Assembly (NCBI GenBank): GCA_016705695.1
Contig: JADJLA010000006.1
Span: 1-32,836, forward strand
Direction: 5' to 3'
DNA length: 32,836 nucleotides
Source: Sphingobacteriaceae bacterium
GTDB taxonomy: Bacteria; Bacteroidota; Bacteroidia; B-17B0; Aurantibacillaceae
Below the pieces are notes generated by a model. That model saw only the letters and a list, made by a program, of their open reading frames with translations. It did no database searches and was not told the DNA's origin. The stretch's first letter is position 1. Every line of letters starts with the position of its first letter. The position numbers were made by a program, and so were the translations under genes. This document shows positions 9,462-18,400 of this stretch, piece by piece.

Positions 9462-9914
9462 ATGGAAAAAACATTCACCATATCAGAAATCTCTGTCACA
9501 TATAAACCCAAAAAGGCAGACAGACCCATTATTGCCAATTCACACGATGCAATGACGATAGTCCGCAAGTTTTTCCCAGAAGATACCATTCACTTGCAGG
9601 AAAGGTTCGTTGCTATTTACCTGAACCGAGCAAATCGGGTAATTGGCATTTATCTGGTGTCTATCGGCGGCATTACTGGAACAGTTGCAGACACAAGACT
9701 GATTTTAGCTGTAGCCCTGAAAACAGCAGCCACCAGTATTGTACTCGCACATAATCATCCTTCAGGAAATCTGAAGCCATCCAAAGCAGACGAAGAATTG
9801 ACTCGAAGAATAGCAGAAGGAGCTAAGTTGATGGATATAAACATACTGGACCATATTATTTTATCACCGGAAACAGGGGCTTACTACAGCTTTGCTGACG
9901 AAGGATTAATTTAA
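9462..9914 (+). CDS. RadC-like JAB-domain protein
   Basis: 150 residues, only the JAB/MPN metalloprotease-like half of RadC, without the N-terminal HhH part of full-length chromosomal RadC. Seen: ERFVAIYLNRANRVIGI, VSIGGITGTVADTRLIL, and the JAMM metal motif AHNHPSGNLKPSKADEEL at about 95-112, followed by LMDINILDHIIL and YSFADEGLI at the C-terminus. This short form is common in Bacteroidota integrative elements and prophages. The historic link to DNA repair is doubtful and the activity is unknown. It lies alone between the integrase and a 250-residue element gene on the same strand. Confidence 0.92.
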   Translation: MEKTFTISEISVTYKPKKADRPIIANSHDAMTIVRKFFPEDTIHLQERFVAIYLNRANRVIGIYLVSIGGITGTVADTRLILAVALKTAATSIVLAHNHPSGNLKPSKADEELTRRIAEGAKLMDINILDHIILSPETGAYYSFADEGLI

Positions 9915-9940
9915 TATCTTACCTAACTAAAAAATGATTT

Positions 9941-10693
9941 ATGGACGTACTTCTGACCCGATATCACAAAATTGCGGCTCCTAATTTTTTTACAGACTTA
10001 GACAACCGTTGGAACGAATTCTCTTTGATACTACAGAAAAAATATGACCAGTATATTGAGGAAAATGTGGGTCGAAAGAAAGGGATTACATTTATTAATT
10101 CAGAGACGAATGAAAAATATTTTTTGAGTATTTCACGCAACTCTATTTACGAATGTTATCTCTATCGGCAACATGAAGCGGAGATTATTATTAGAAAGGC
10201 TGTAAGGAAAAGTAAAAATGAAGAACAGTTCAAAATAGTATTAAAAATTTATATTCTGGAACTTGAATCAATTCGCAAAGACCTTGAAAAAATAGAATTG
10301 CCAAAGAGGTTGGAAAAGTTTAAAGTTTGGGTGTTGCGGGAACATATCTTTTTTATCAGTAGGCTTAAGCAAACTTATCTTTCAGATATCAATGCAAAAG
10401 AGTTGAGGCAGCCAAGATTAAAGTGGCTTGGACAAGTTAATCAGTTGGGTACCCTTTTCTATGACTTATTAAAAGGGTCAAATGGGAAAGACGAAAGTGG
10501 GAAACAACAGGATTTTCCACCTTTGATTTCTGCTAGTATTGAGGATTTGATGGCATTAATCGAAAATAATTTCGTAGATAAGCAAGGGAAGCCATTTTCA
10601 CATTCCTTTCTTCAGGACCTCCTTAGCTCAAGCAAAAATAAACTTAAATATAAAGCTTCGGGTGAAAAACGAATCTTATTGAAGTATATCTGA
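9941..10693 (+). CDS. RteC-like mobile-element protein (weak match)
   Basis: 250 residues, intact, rich in Lys, Glu and Leu and mostly helical by appearance, with no signal peptide or membrane segment. The N-terminal ~150 residues carry charged helices (EAEIIIRKAVRKSKNEEQF, LELESIRKDLEKIELPKRL). The C-terminal part, LKWLGQVNQLGTLFYDLLKG then IEDLMALIENNFVDKQGKPF and SFLQDLLSSSKNKLK, matches the pattern I know from RteC-like proteins of Bacteroidota conjugative elements, a regulator family of CTnDOT. The match is from memory and not certain. Its stop lies 97 bases before the RepA-like gene; that gap holds palindromes. Confidence 0.7.
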   Translation: MDVLLTRYHKIAAPNFFTDLDNRWNEFSLILQKKYDQYIEENVGRKKGITFINSETNEKYFLSISRNSIYECYLYRQHEAEIIIRKAVRKSKNEEQFKIVLKIYILELESIRKDLEKIELPKRLEKFKVWVLREHIFFISRLKQTYLSDINAKELRQPRLKWLGQVNQLGTLFYDLLKGSNGKDESGKQQDFPPLISASIEDLMALIENNFVDKQGKPFSHSFLQDLLSSSKNKLKYKASGEKRILLKYI

Positions 10694-10708
10694 AAATAAA
10701 AAATATTA

Positions 10709-10720
10709 CCCTAATTAGGG
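10709..10720. promoter_or_regulatory. Perfect 12-bp palindrome before the RepA-like gene
   Basis: CCCTAATTAGGG is a perfect palindrome, and the flanking ACCCTA/TAGGGT units at 10708-10713 and 10728-10733 repeat it in mirror form. It sits 71 bases before the ATPase start, a fitting place for an operator. Confidence 0.45.
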
Positions 10721-10772
10721 AGTGTGTAGGGTATACTGGATTTGTTTTTCGCTTTTTGGGAAGCACACCTTT

Positions 10773-10797
10773 GTTGCATAAAAAAACATTATGCAAC
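10773..10797 (+). promoter_or_regulatory. Perfect 9-bp inverted repeat enclosing the RepA-like start codon
   Basis: GTTGCATAA at 10773-10781 and TTATGCAAC at 10789-10797 are exact reverse complements around a 7-base A-rich loop. The start ATG (10791-10793) lies inside the right arm. It could act as an operator or as an RNA hairpin that hides the start. Confidence 0.55.
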
Positions 10798-11995
10798 TTT
10801 TACAAACACAACCTGCCTATGTGCAAACGGCAGATGAAATCTTAAAGCTTGGAATAAAGGAAATACCAATGCTTATTGAAAGACTACTTCAAAAGAAAGG
10901 CGTGATGACGCTTACCGGAAGTAGTGATAGCGGTAAGAGCTACCTCTCCCTTTTCTTAGCTCAAATTATTTGTGGAAGCCAAGATGAATGTTTTGGAAGA
11001 AAAATTCATCGTAAATCAGGGAGTGTGCTGTTTGTCTGCACTGAGGATAGTGCCGAAGATATTTGCGTTAGGCTCACTCCGCTAAATGACATTCAGAAAT
11101 TTGACTCCAAAAAACTGAGATTTATTTTCGATACAGTTAACCTGACTGAAAAATTAAATAATGAATTGCATAGGGAGCCCGCTGATTTGGTAATACTGGA
11201 CACATTTGGCGACCTCTTCCGTGGGAGTATAAATGATAGTATTGCCGTTCGGCAGTATTTAAAACCACTCAAAGAGCTTGCTGAAAAGCACAAATGCCTT
11301 TTCTACTGAACCATCATATTGGTAAACCAAGGAAGGACTTGACTCTCCCAACAAAACGGATTTATTAGGCTCCCAAGCAATTGAATCTTCGTGCAGAGGC
11401 GTTCTAATTCTTAAAAAACGAGCAGACGGAAAAAGGATACTAACAATCGTGAAAGGGAACCATAGTTCAGATGAAATCAAGAATAAAGGCATTGTACTAT
11501 CCTTTTCAGTGAAGAAAGGCTTTGAAGTAACAGGTGAGACCGTTATATATGAAGGAGAGCATTTCCCTTCGGACGATATCTTAATGCTAAAGAATGAAGT
11601 ATTAGCACTTTACCCTGTCCTAAATAGCTATAAAAAGTAGCTGATAAGCTAAAAGAAAAAGGGTTTAAAAAAGTTGACAAAAATAAAGTCGGAGAAATAT
11701 GGAAAAAGTATCGTCCGTCCGTCACTCAGCCTAAGAAGAAGGCCGGACGGATTGGTAGCGATAATTCGACTGATTTAACTCAAATTAATGCCGAGAACGT
11801 TTCAGATAATTCCGACCATTCTCTTATAATCTCTTGTGAAGGTGACAAACAAACTGAGGAATTGAAGGTTGAACCTACAATAACTCAAACCTTAATTCAA
11901 AAGATTCAGTTATTGTCCATCCGAGCACAAACCCAGAGGAAAATGACGGACGGACAAACGAAGAAAACAACAAACCGGAAACGGAATTATTTTAA
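10791..11995 (+). CDS. RepA-like AAA_25 (RecA-fold) ATPase, frameshifted
   Basis: The first 170 residues are in frame and show a RecA-fold ATPase: Walker A in TLTGSSDSGKSYLSLF at about 42-50, Walker B in LVILDTFGDLF at about 127-137. After a stop at 11309 the next frames supply NHHIGKPRK, matching the HHxxK motif of AAA_25 ATPases, then LLGSQAIESSCRGVLIL and ADGKRILTIVKGNHSSDE. One or two more shifts near 11300-11340 and 11637 lead to a basic then acidic tail. Plasmid RepA helicases and element mobilisation regulators share this layout, so a role in replication or transfer is likely. The stop depends on frame (11995 or 12002); the acidic reading ending HPSTNPEENDGRTNEE looks more natural and matches the tail of the next gene. 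Confidence 0.75.
11714..11751. repeat. GGACGG hairpin repeat, copy A
   Basis: TCCGTCCG at 11714-11721 and CGGACGGA at 11744-11751 form a perfect 8-bp stem with a 22-base loop, inside the 3' part of the RepA-like gene. First of four similar inverted repeats in 1.3 kb. Confidence 0.6.
11915..11955. repeat. GGACGG hairpin repeat, copy B
   Basis: GTCCATCCG at 11915-11923 pairs with CGGACGGAC at 11947-11955 (8 of 9), loop 23 bases. The right half AGGAAAATGACGGACGGAC is identical over 19 bases to copy C. It lies at the C-terminal end of the RepA-like gene. Confidence 0.65.
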
Positions 11996-12013
11996 ACAAT
12001 AAAAACAAAATGT

Positions 12014-12554
12014 ATGGAAACGATTTATCATTACACATCTCTTATTCATCTGGAGAAAATACTTCAGGATGGATACCTTAAAGTATCAGATGCAGATAGG
12101 AAATTTGGCATTAAACCAGCAATATGGTTCAGCAAGAACACTAACTGGGAACCCACAGCCACAAAAATGGTCTTCAATGGTTCTGAGATGGTTGAATTAA
12201 CCCAAGAAGAGCAGCAAAAGACCATTGGGATGGTAAGATTTGGCATCCCCTTCTCCAATCAATTGGTTTCATGGCGGAAGTATGGGCATATTGGTAAAAT
12301 AGCCCCCAAACTGCATGCCGCCTTAGAGCAGATTGGAATAGAAAAAGGGGCTAGACCGGGGCAATGGTATTGCAGTCTTTAGGAACATTCCCTTAACAGA
12401 ATGTGTATGCATTGAAGAATATGACGGCTCAAACTGGCAAAGCATATTTGAAGAAGAAACAAATAATGAACATACATCCGTCCTAAACCCTCAGGAAAAT
12501 GACGGACGGACGAAGCATGGAACAGAAAAAATTGAAATTATTAATAACAATTAA
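12014..12554 (+). CDS. Small ART-fold-like protein 1 (frameshift near 12380)
   Basis: The first 120 residues read METIYHYTSLIHLEKILQDGYL, then KPAIWFSKNTNWEPTATK, then MVRFGIPFSNQLVSWRKYG and GARPGQWYCSL. One frame over it continues IPLTECVCIEEYDGSNWQSIF and ends in a tail with HTSVLNPQENDGR before the stop at 12554. The YHYT start with a following LxxIL helix is reminiscent of ADP-ribosyltransferase-fold proteins such as DarT or Tpt1; I cannot confirm a catalytic triad. Similar short proteins occur in Bacteroidota mobile elements. It is a clear paralogue of the next gene (shared I/CIW-S-NTNW/DW block) and starts 12-19 bases after the ATPase ends, so the three genes form one unit. Confidence 0.7.
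12475..12512. repeat. GGACGG hairpin repeat, copy C
   Basis: TCCGTCC at 12477-12483 pairs with GGACGGA at 12504-12510, loop 20 bases. The right half shares 19 identical bases with copy B. It falls in the C-terminal tail of ART-like gene 1. Confidence 0.65.
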
Positions 12555-12564
12555 AATATTTATC

Positions 12565-13087
12565 ATGGAAAAGATATGGTTTTACACTACCCTTCTACAG
12601 ATTAAAGAGGTTATTCAAAATGCTGAAATAAAGATTCCCAAAAGAGGCAGGGGAAATAGGGCAACTCCTTGTATTTGGCTAAGTACTAATACTGATTGGG
12701 ATGAAACGCCAAGAATAATCTTATTCAAAAACACCTATGATTTGGATGAAGCAGAAGAAAATCAATTTACTGCCAGAATTGAATTGGCACCGGCCTGCAA
12801 ATTGATGAACTGGAAACATTACAAACGAACTCAGTCTATATCTCAAAAACAAATCCATGAAGTTGAGAGTTTTGGATATAGCATGGGCTTTGGAATTGAT
12901 AAATGGTATTATGTCAAAGATAATATTCCCAATACTTATTGGATTAGAGTACAGTATTTCAATGGACAGAAATGGGTTAACTATTCAAGAAAACACTAAA
13001 GACATCCATCCATCCGTCCGTCCTATTCTCTTAGGAAAAAAGATGACGGACACAACTATACCATTGCTTGGGTTTTTGGGTTCTTAA
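12565..13087 (+). CDS. Small ART-fold-like protein 2, paralogue of gene 1
   Basis: The start at 12565 (MEKIWFYTTLLQIKEVIQNA) is chosen over an upstream in-frame ATG at 12499 because it aligns with the start of gene 1. Matching blocks: W/YHYT, TPCIWLSTNTDWDETPR (as AIWFSKNTNWEPTATK), FTARIELAPACKLMNWKHYK, IDKWYYVKDNIPNTYWIRVQYFNG. The main frame stops at 12999; a neighbouring frame goes on as ENTKDIHPSVRP to 13087, and this tail parallels those of the two upstream genes, so a frameshift near 12985 is likely. Function unknown; the ADP-ribosyltransferase fold is only a guess from the N-terminal pattern. Last gene of the plus-strand block, closed by a terminator. Confidence 0.7.
13005..13051. repeat. 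GGACGG hairpin repeat, copy D
   Basis: GTCCGTC at 13016-13022 pairs with GACGGAC at 13045-13051, loop 22 bases; the loop holds TTAGGAAAAAAGAT, close to the AGGAAAAT of copies B and C. The left arm is extended by CATC units. It lies at the end of ART-like gene 2. Confidence 0.6.
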
Positions 13088-13090
13088 AGG

Positions 13091-13115
13091 AAAGGCAGCT
13101 TCGGCTGCCTTTTTA
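13091..13115 (+). terminator. Rho-independent terminator closing the ATPase/ART-like block
   Basis: AAAGGCAGC at 13091-13099 and GCTGCCTTT at 13104-13112 form a perfect 9-bp stem with a TTCG tetraloop, followed by T. It ends the plus-strand block between it and the convergent defence operon. The next 140 bases show nothing I can name. Confidence 0.93.
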
Positions 13116-13258
13116 CATTCAAACCGGCTTTCAAAAGTATTTTACCAGCTAGATTGGGACAGGCCGGCTCCTTTCGGTATGGTAGGCTTGTGCGCCTTGC
13201 AAATGTGCCTGACTTGATGAGTTGGCTATTCTATTTTTAATATTAATAATAACATAGT

Positions 13259-14396
13259 CTATTGCCTTTTTAATTGGATTATTTTATTGACTTTGATAAA
13301 ATCTTTTACTGCGTTTGCAACTGCTTCCGCAAGTGGTACAGGAACACCGTTTCCAATCATCTTGAATTTTTTTGTTAGCGGCAACTCAGGAGGTAAAACA
13401 TAACTGTCCGCAACTCCTTGAATACGCAATGTCTCACGGACTGACAAACGCCTGTGTCTTGTATGGGTGCAAATGAACTTCATTGTTTCCGTAACAAGCT
13501 GTCGGGCTGTATTTGAAACGGTGAAGTCGTTTGAATGAAGGTCTGTTTGTTTCGCCTTCGTCAATTCTTGCCAAACTTTCTCTGTTACATACAAATTAAA
13601 AAATTCGTTTGCATTGTCTATTGAATTCATTTTACGGGTTGGAACTAAACAACTCTCAACACATAATTCAAGAGGTAAATCTTTTGGCTTTGTCAAATTT
13701 TTTCCAAACTGGCTTGCTTTGCCCAATTGTATTTTGTTGCTGCATTGATATTTTTGTTAACGGAAACGGAAACCATTTTCCAAATGGACTTTTAGAAAAT
13801 ATTTTCTCGTCAAGTTTTGTTTTCTTAATTCCAACAAAAAAAATTCGCTCTCTGAATTGCGGAACTCCAAACTCTAAAGCATTTAACTTTTCATGGTCAA
13901 CGAAATATTCTTTCTCAACTCTTTTCAAAAGTGTTTGCAAAAATTCTTTTGTCTCTTTTCGCTTTGTCAAACCGGTTACATTTTCCATTACAAAAAATGT
14001 TGGCTTCAATTCTAAAATTTTATCAAAGTAAAGTGTTGTGAGTTTTCCTCTGTCGCCATCAAAACCTTTCAAACTTCCATTCATGCTAAAATCCTGACAA
14101 GGTGGTCCACCAATCATTCCAAAGTTTTCCGGCTTCCCATCTGGAAATGCTTCCGCTAAAATTTCTTTTGAAGAAACGTCTGTAATGGATTTTGTATTGA
14201 AGATTTCTGCTTTGATACCGTTGCCTTGTGATTCTCTCCATGAAGTAATTCCGGCTGCATGAAGTTTGACAAAATCTTTATCATACTCGTTTGTCCAAAC
14301 AATTTCAAAACCTGCTTGCTCAAAGCCCATATCCATAAAGCCCCCGCCTGAATAGAAAGAGAGGATAGGAATTTTATGTTCGTGATTGCTACTCAT
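13259..14396 (-). CDS. DNA cytosine-5 methyltransferase (DruM/Dcm-like), one frameshift
   Basis: All core C5-MTase motifs are present in order: I (SFYSGGGFMDMGFEQAGF), IV with the catalytic Cys (GGPPCQDFSMNG), VI (FVMENVTG), VIII (PQFRERIFFVG), then after the variable target-recognition part IX (RLSVRETLRIQG) and X (FKMIGNGVPVPLAEAV). The frame shifts at about 13690-13725, inside the target-recognition region, in an A-rich stretch. Combined length ~378 residues, normal for Dcm-like enzymes. The start at 14396 (MSSNHEHKIPILSFYSGGG) is preferred to 14429 because it overlaps the nuclease stop by only 8 bases. As last gene of the operon it would modify host DNA to protect it from the helicase-nuclease or mark self, as DruM or DrmMII are thought to do. 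The recognition sequence is unknown. Confidence 0.92.
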
Positions 14397-15458
14397 AAAT
14401 TTTTGTCGTCTTGGTTGCTGAATAAACAAACTCGGTTGCTTCCTTTCTCAAATTGAAAAAATTGATTTGTTTATTCCGGTTACTATTAAAATATTCAAAC
14501 TTGTCAGTTGCAAAACCTGTAACTGAAATTTTGTTGCTTCCTTTTTCTACAAACACTGAAACATTTCCGTTCTGATACTTCACAACATCTTTCACCAAAC
14601 CACACACATCATTGAAATAATTTTCTGCTGACAGAAATTGTAAATAGAATTTGCAAGCTGGTCTGTAAAGACAAAACTTACAATTGGCTTCACTTGGGTT
14701 TGCTTTGAATGTTGTTCCGGCAATGCTATTGTTTGTTTCAGTCAATAAATTTTTTGCTTCTTCAAAAACTGCTTTGCATTCTTCCTCTGTAAACTCAACA
14801 TTGAATTTCTGTTTTGCTAAATCAACCAAACTTAATTGCGTTGGAAATCTTCCGTTGCAATCAAAATAGAGATAAGCGTAAAGTTTCAACTGCTCTTGAT
14901 ATTCATTCTTCACTTCCAAATAAGATTCTCCGTTATCATCAAAAACATCTTCTGTAATTGCTCCGGTTTTGAAATCAATAATTTCTATTTCGTCTGTTTC
15001 TTCAATTATCAAGTCCGTTCTTCCACCAACTAATTTGTCTTTTGATTCAAGCCACTTCTCAGAAATGAAATTTATTCCGGTCTGCTCTCTCGGTGATGCT
15101 GTCGCACTCCTCAAATGTTTCTTCAACTGAATTTTTTCATTCCAAAATCTCGCACATTCATTTGAAGCGGAACAAAAAAGTCATAACCCAATTCTTTCAA
15201 TTTATTTTCTATCAAAAGAATTTCACTGTCAAATCTTGAATTGAATTCCGTTTCATCTTTTATTTCTCCTCTTGAAATCAACTCCAACATTTTATGCAAC
15301 ACTGTTCCTAAATAAGCATTAGGCGAAACTGGAAGCAAAGGTTTTTTTTCAAACGCTTCCGCCAACAAAGATTTGTAAGCACAATTTTTCATTGAATGAA
15401 ATTGGCTTGGAGAAACTCTGTTGATTTTCTTAAACGTTATGTTGCCAATTAAATTCAT
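14389..15458 (-). CDS. Cas4/RecB-like PD-(D/E)XK nuclease with probable Fe-S cluster, one frameshift
   Basis: About 356 residues in two frames joined near 15125. Motifs follow the RecB/Cas4 nuclease order: the N-terminal Cys in SQFHSMKNCAYKSLL, YLGTVLHKMLEL (motif with His), GGRTDLIIEETDEIEIIDFKTG (catalytic Asp and DxK), Q in YQEQLKLYAYLYF, and CKFCLYRPACKFY giving three more Cys. One Cys far upstream plus three clustered downstream is the 4Fe-4S pattern of Cas4, AddB and Dna2. A ~90-residue C-terminal domain follows, perhaps OB-like (VFVEKGSNKISVTGFA). Its ATG overlaps the helicase stop (ATGA) and its stop overlaps the methylase start, so translation is coupled to both. It probably resects or cuts DNA opened by the helicase. 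Confidence 0.87.
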
Positions 15459-18400
15459 CCGTTTCTAACTAATTTTTCATAACACCAACCCGGTCTGCGA
15501 TGCAAATTAAAAGTGTCAACGATGCTTAACTTTCCGCCTCTGCTTCTTGTGTATTCACCTAATTCATTTTTTATTTCTGCAATCCAATTTGCTTCTCTCA
15601 TGTTTTTCATATCCCAAAACGGGTGAACAATCAGGATTACATTTTTATCTCTTGCATGCCATTTAATAATTGGCAACCCTTGAACTACATCAACTGTTCT
15701 CATTCCAAAACTTTCAGCAAAACCCTTTCTTAAACTTGTTGCGAATTCAAGCCACCCGTTTAATTCAACATGTTGATTAAAGATTCCATCTGCTCCACAT
15801 TTGTAAGTGGAATCATTCAAAATTCTCATCATTGATAATCCTAAACGCCAATCAAGCAAGCTGTGATAATTCATGTTGCGGAAAACTTTCAAACATTCAT
15901 AGCAAGCATCTTTGCAATTTCCTTGATGATGTGTTGAATGAATTTTTCCCAAATAAGATTGTGCATCTGTTGGGTTCATTGCCTCTGCTAACAAGTCGGA
16001 AAATTTGTTGTAAAGAAATCTTACGAAACCTGAACCGTTTGGCAATTCATCTGTCAAAATTATTTCTGAACATACCTTTTGATTAAAGAGTTCTCAACTA
16101 ATTCTCTTTTTACAATGTCAGCAATTTCAATTTCAGTTGGGTCAACATCAAGTTTGTCAGCCAAAATTCTTTGCAATAAAAATGCTGCGGAATAATAACC
16201 GGAACGAACTCCGTTTGCCTGTGCTTTCACATAGGGTTCTTCAAAGTCCATTGAGAACATATTCAAGTTAAGGTCTAATGGAACACTTACCGGTGCAATT
16301 CGGAATATCTCTGTTTTCTTATTGCTTGCTAATGCAATTCTTTCTTGTGCTCCTTCGGGATAAATTCTATATGAGTAACCGTTTTCGCTGAATGGATTTG
16401 CTTGGTTGTTATCAATTACATTTTGTGCAATCCATTGTTGCGTAAATCTGAATGGCTGTGAGAAAGGAAAAATGTTTTGTGTGTTCGCTAAACTTCCGGT
16501 AAAGAAATTATCTGAATTTGTATTCACTCTCCAAGTAACATCCTTATCAGTAATCAACAACTCTGCATTGTTTACAATCACTGGAACATTTGGATTGTTT
16601 GGGTCTTCAACATTCTCTGCAAAAATTGGGGGTCGTGAAAGAAGAAATTCTGAATCGTCTTTCATATCACTTCCCATTGAAAGATTTGTTCTGTATGCTC
16701 TCGGCGCTTTCAACATTTCCGGTCTTTGGTATTTGTCCAAATTTGTTTCTCCACAATTCGGACAAGCATCAAAATGATTTGCTGCTTCAAGTGTTATCTT
16801 TTCAGTTTCAGAATAAGTTTTGAATAAACCACATGAACGGCAACGCACAAACCATCGGTTCATTGAGAATGGAAGATTGTTGTTTACTCTCGCATTGGTT
16901 ACTGTTTCAATTCCACTGATTCTTGTATTGATAATATCACTGGTGAAACCAATTACAGAATGAATTGCTTTGTCTTTTGTTTTCTGTGAACCCGGGGCAA
17001 ACTCATAGATTGCCATTGATTGGGGTCTGTCAACTGAAAGCGGTTCTAAGTTCCTGTCAATGCCGTGATATAAATTTTTTACTGTGGTTGGCATTCCAAA
17101 CATTGGCAGAATTCCACCTTCCGCTAATTTTTCTGAAACATCAGTCGTTGCAATTTCTTCATTGCTAATTACACTTTGTGATTTCTCAATTAAACCGTTG
17201 TTGGTTGTCGTATCACAAACCCAATTCACAAATTCATTTCGTTGCGGTCTCAACTCCGGTGTAATCAATGCTTCAACCGTTGCTTCAACTTGCGGTCTGT
17301 TTGTGTTTATCCAATTTATGATTTGCGGCTTGTAGTTTAGCCAATTATCAATTGCACCAAACTCACCGTGAACACTTGGTTTTTCTTCATCATTGTTCAC
17401 ATTCGTTGGAATGGTCGTAAATGCTTTTCGGAAAATCTCTTTTGCTAAAAGGCGTTTGAAAATTCTTTCCTGTCCCATTGTCAAAAACGGAGTTGGTGGA
17501 GAGTCGCCTGTTATCTTATGAGGATTTGAAAAATAAAATTCGTCATGACTTCTACCTCTGCAAAAAGTTAGAATAATTGAATACGCTTGTCCTCTTCGTC
17601 CAGCCCGTCCAACTCTTTGTTGGTAATTGAATCTTTGCGGTGGCATATTTCCCAACATCACTACTTGCAATGCTCCAATGTCAACACCAACTTCAAGCGT
17701 TGTTGTTACACTCAACAAGTCAATTGCTTTTACTTTCCTCAGTCCTTCATCCGGCAAAATGATATTTCTGAAATGTCGTTGCCTTTCAAACTGATTATCT
17801 GTTTGTCCGGTGAGTTCTTCGCAATGCAAACGGATTGGAGTTCGCTGTTGCTTGATTGCGTTGTATGATAAATAATTTTTCTCCCAAATGTCATTGCAAA
17901 TTTTGTCCGGTTGTGTGTTCAGTTGTGTAAGTGAATATGTGCAAATGCCACCGCTCAAATGCAAGTGTGGTCTGCTCCCCCGAGTGCTTGTCCATACGCT
18001 GTCGGTTGCGGTTGCAACTTTGATAAATAGTTCTTCAATGATTACTCCTCTCACTCCATGAACAAGTCCGCTTGTTGTTAGCGTATTGAAAACTGCTGTG
18101 CCTAATTCAAGGTCTGTTTTTGATAATCTGTTTGCAACTGCTCTGATATATCTTTTTGCCTGACTTGGGAATCTGCTGTATTCATCAAAGTTGAAAGGGT
18201 CTGCATCATCATTTTTGTTGTGCTTGAATTTGTCGCCTAAAATTCTGACTGTTGAATTTAGCGTTTGCAAAAACTCATCTCTTGTCATTGTCAAGCTGCT
18301 GCTGCATGTTGTAATGCTTTGCAAGTCAGGATTGATTGTTACAAAACCCAATGCAGAAGATTCAAACGAATAAAAAAGAGAACCAAAAAAACATTGTAGC

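Noticed and set aside
13005..13023. CATC/CGTC tetranucleotide tract as a phase-variation switch
   Set aside because: The run is only about four to five imperfect units, too short and irregular for slippage, and is explained by the hairpin arm.
11924..13044. AGGA in the hairpin loops as CsrA/RsmA sites
   Set aside because: The Bacteroidota I know lack CsrA, and the conserved part extends beyond the loop into the right arm.
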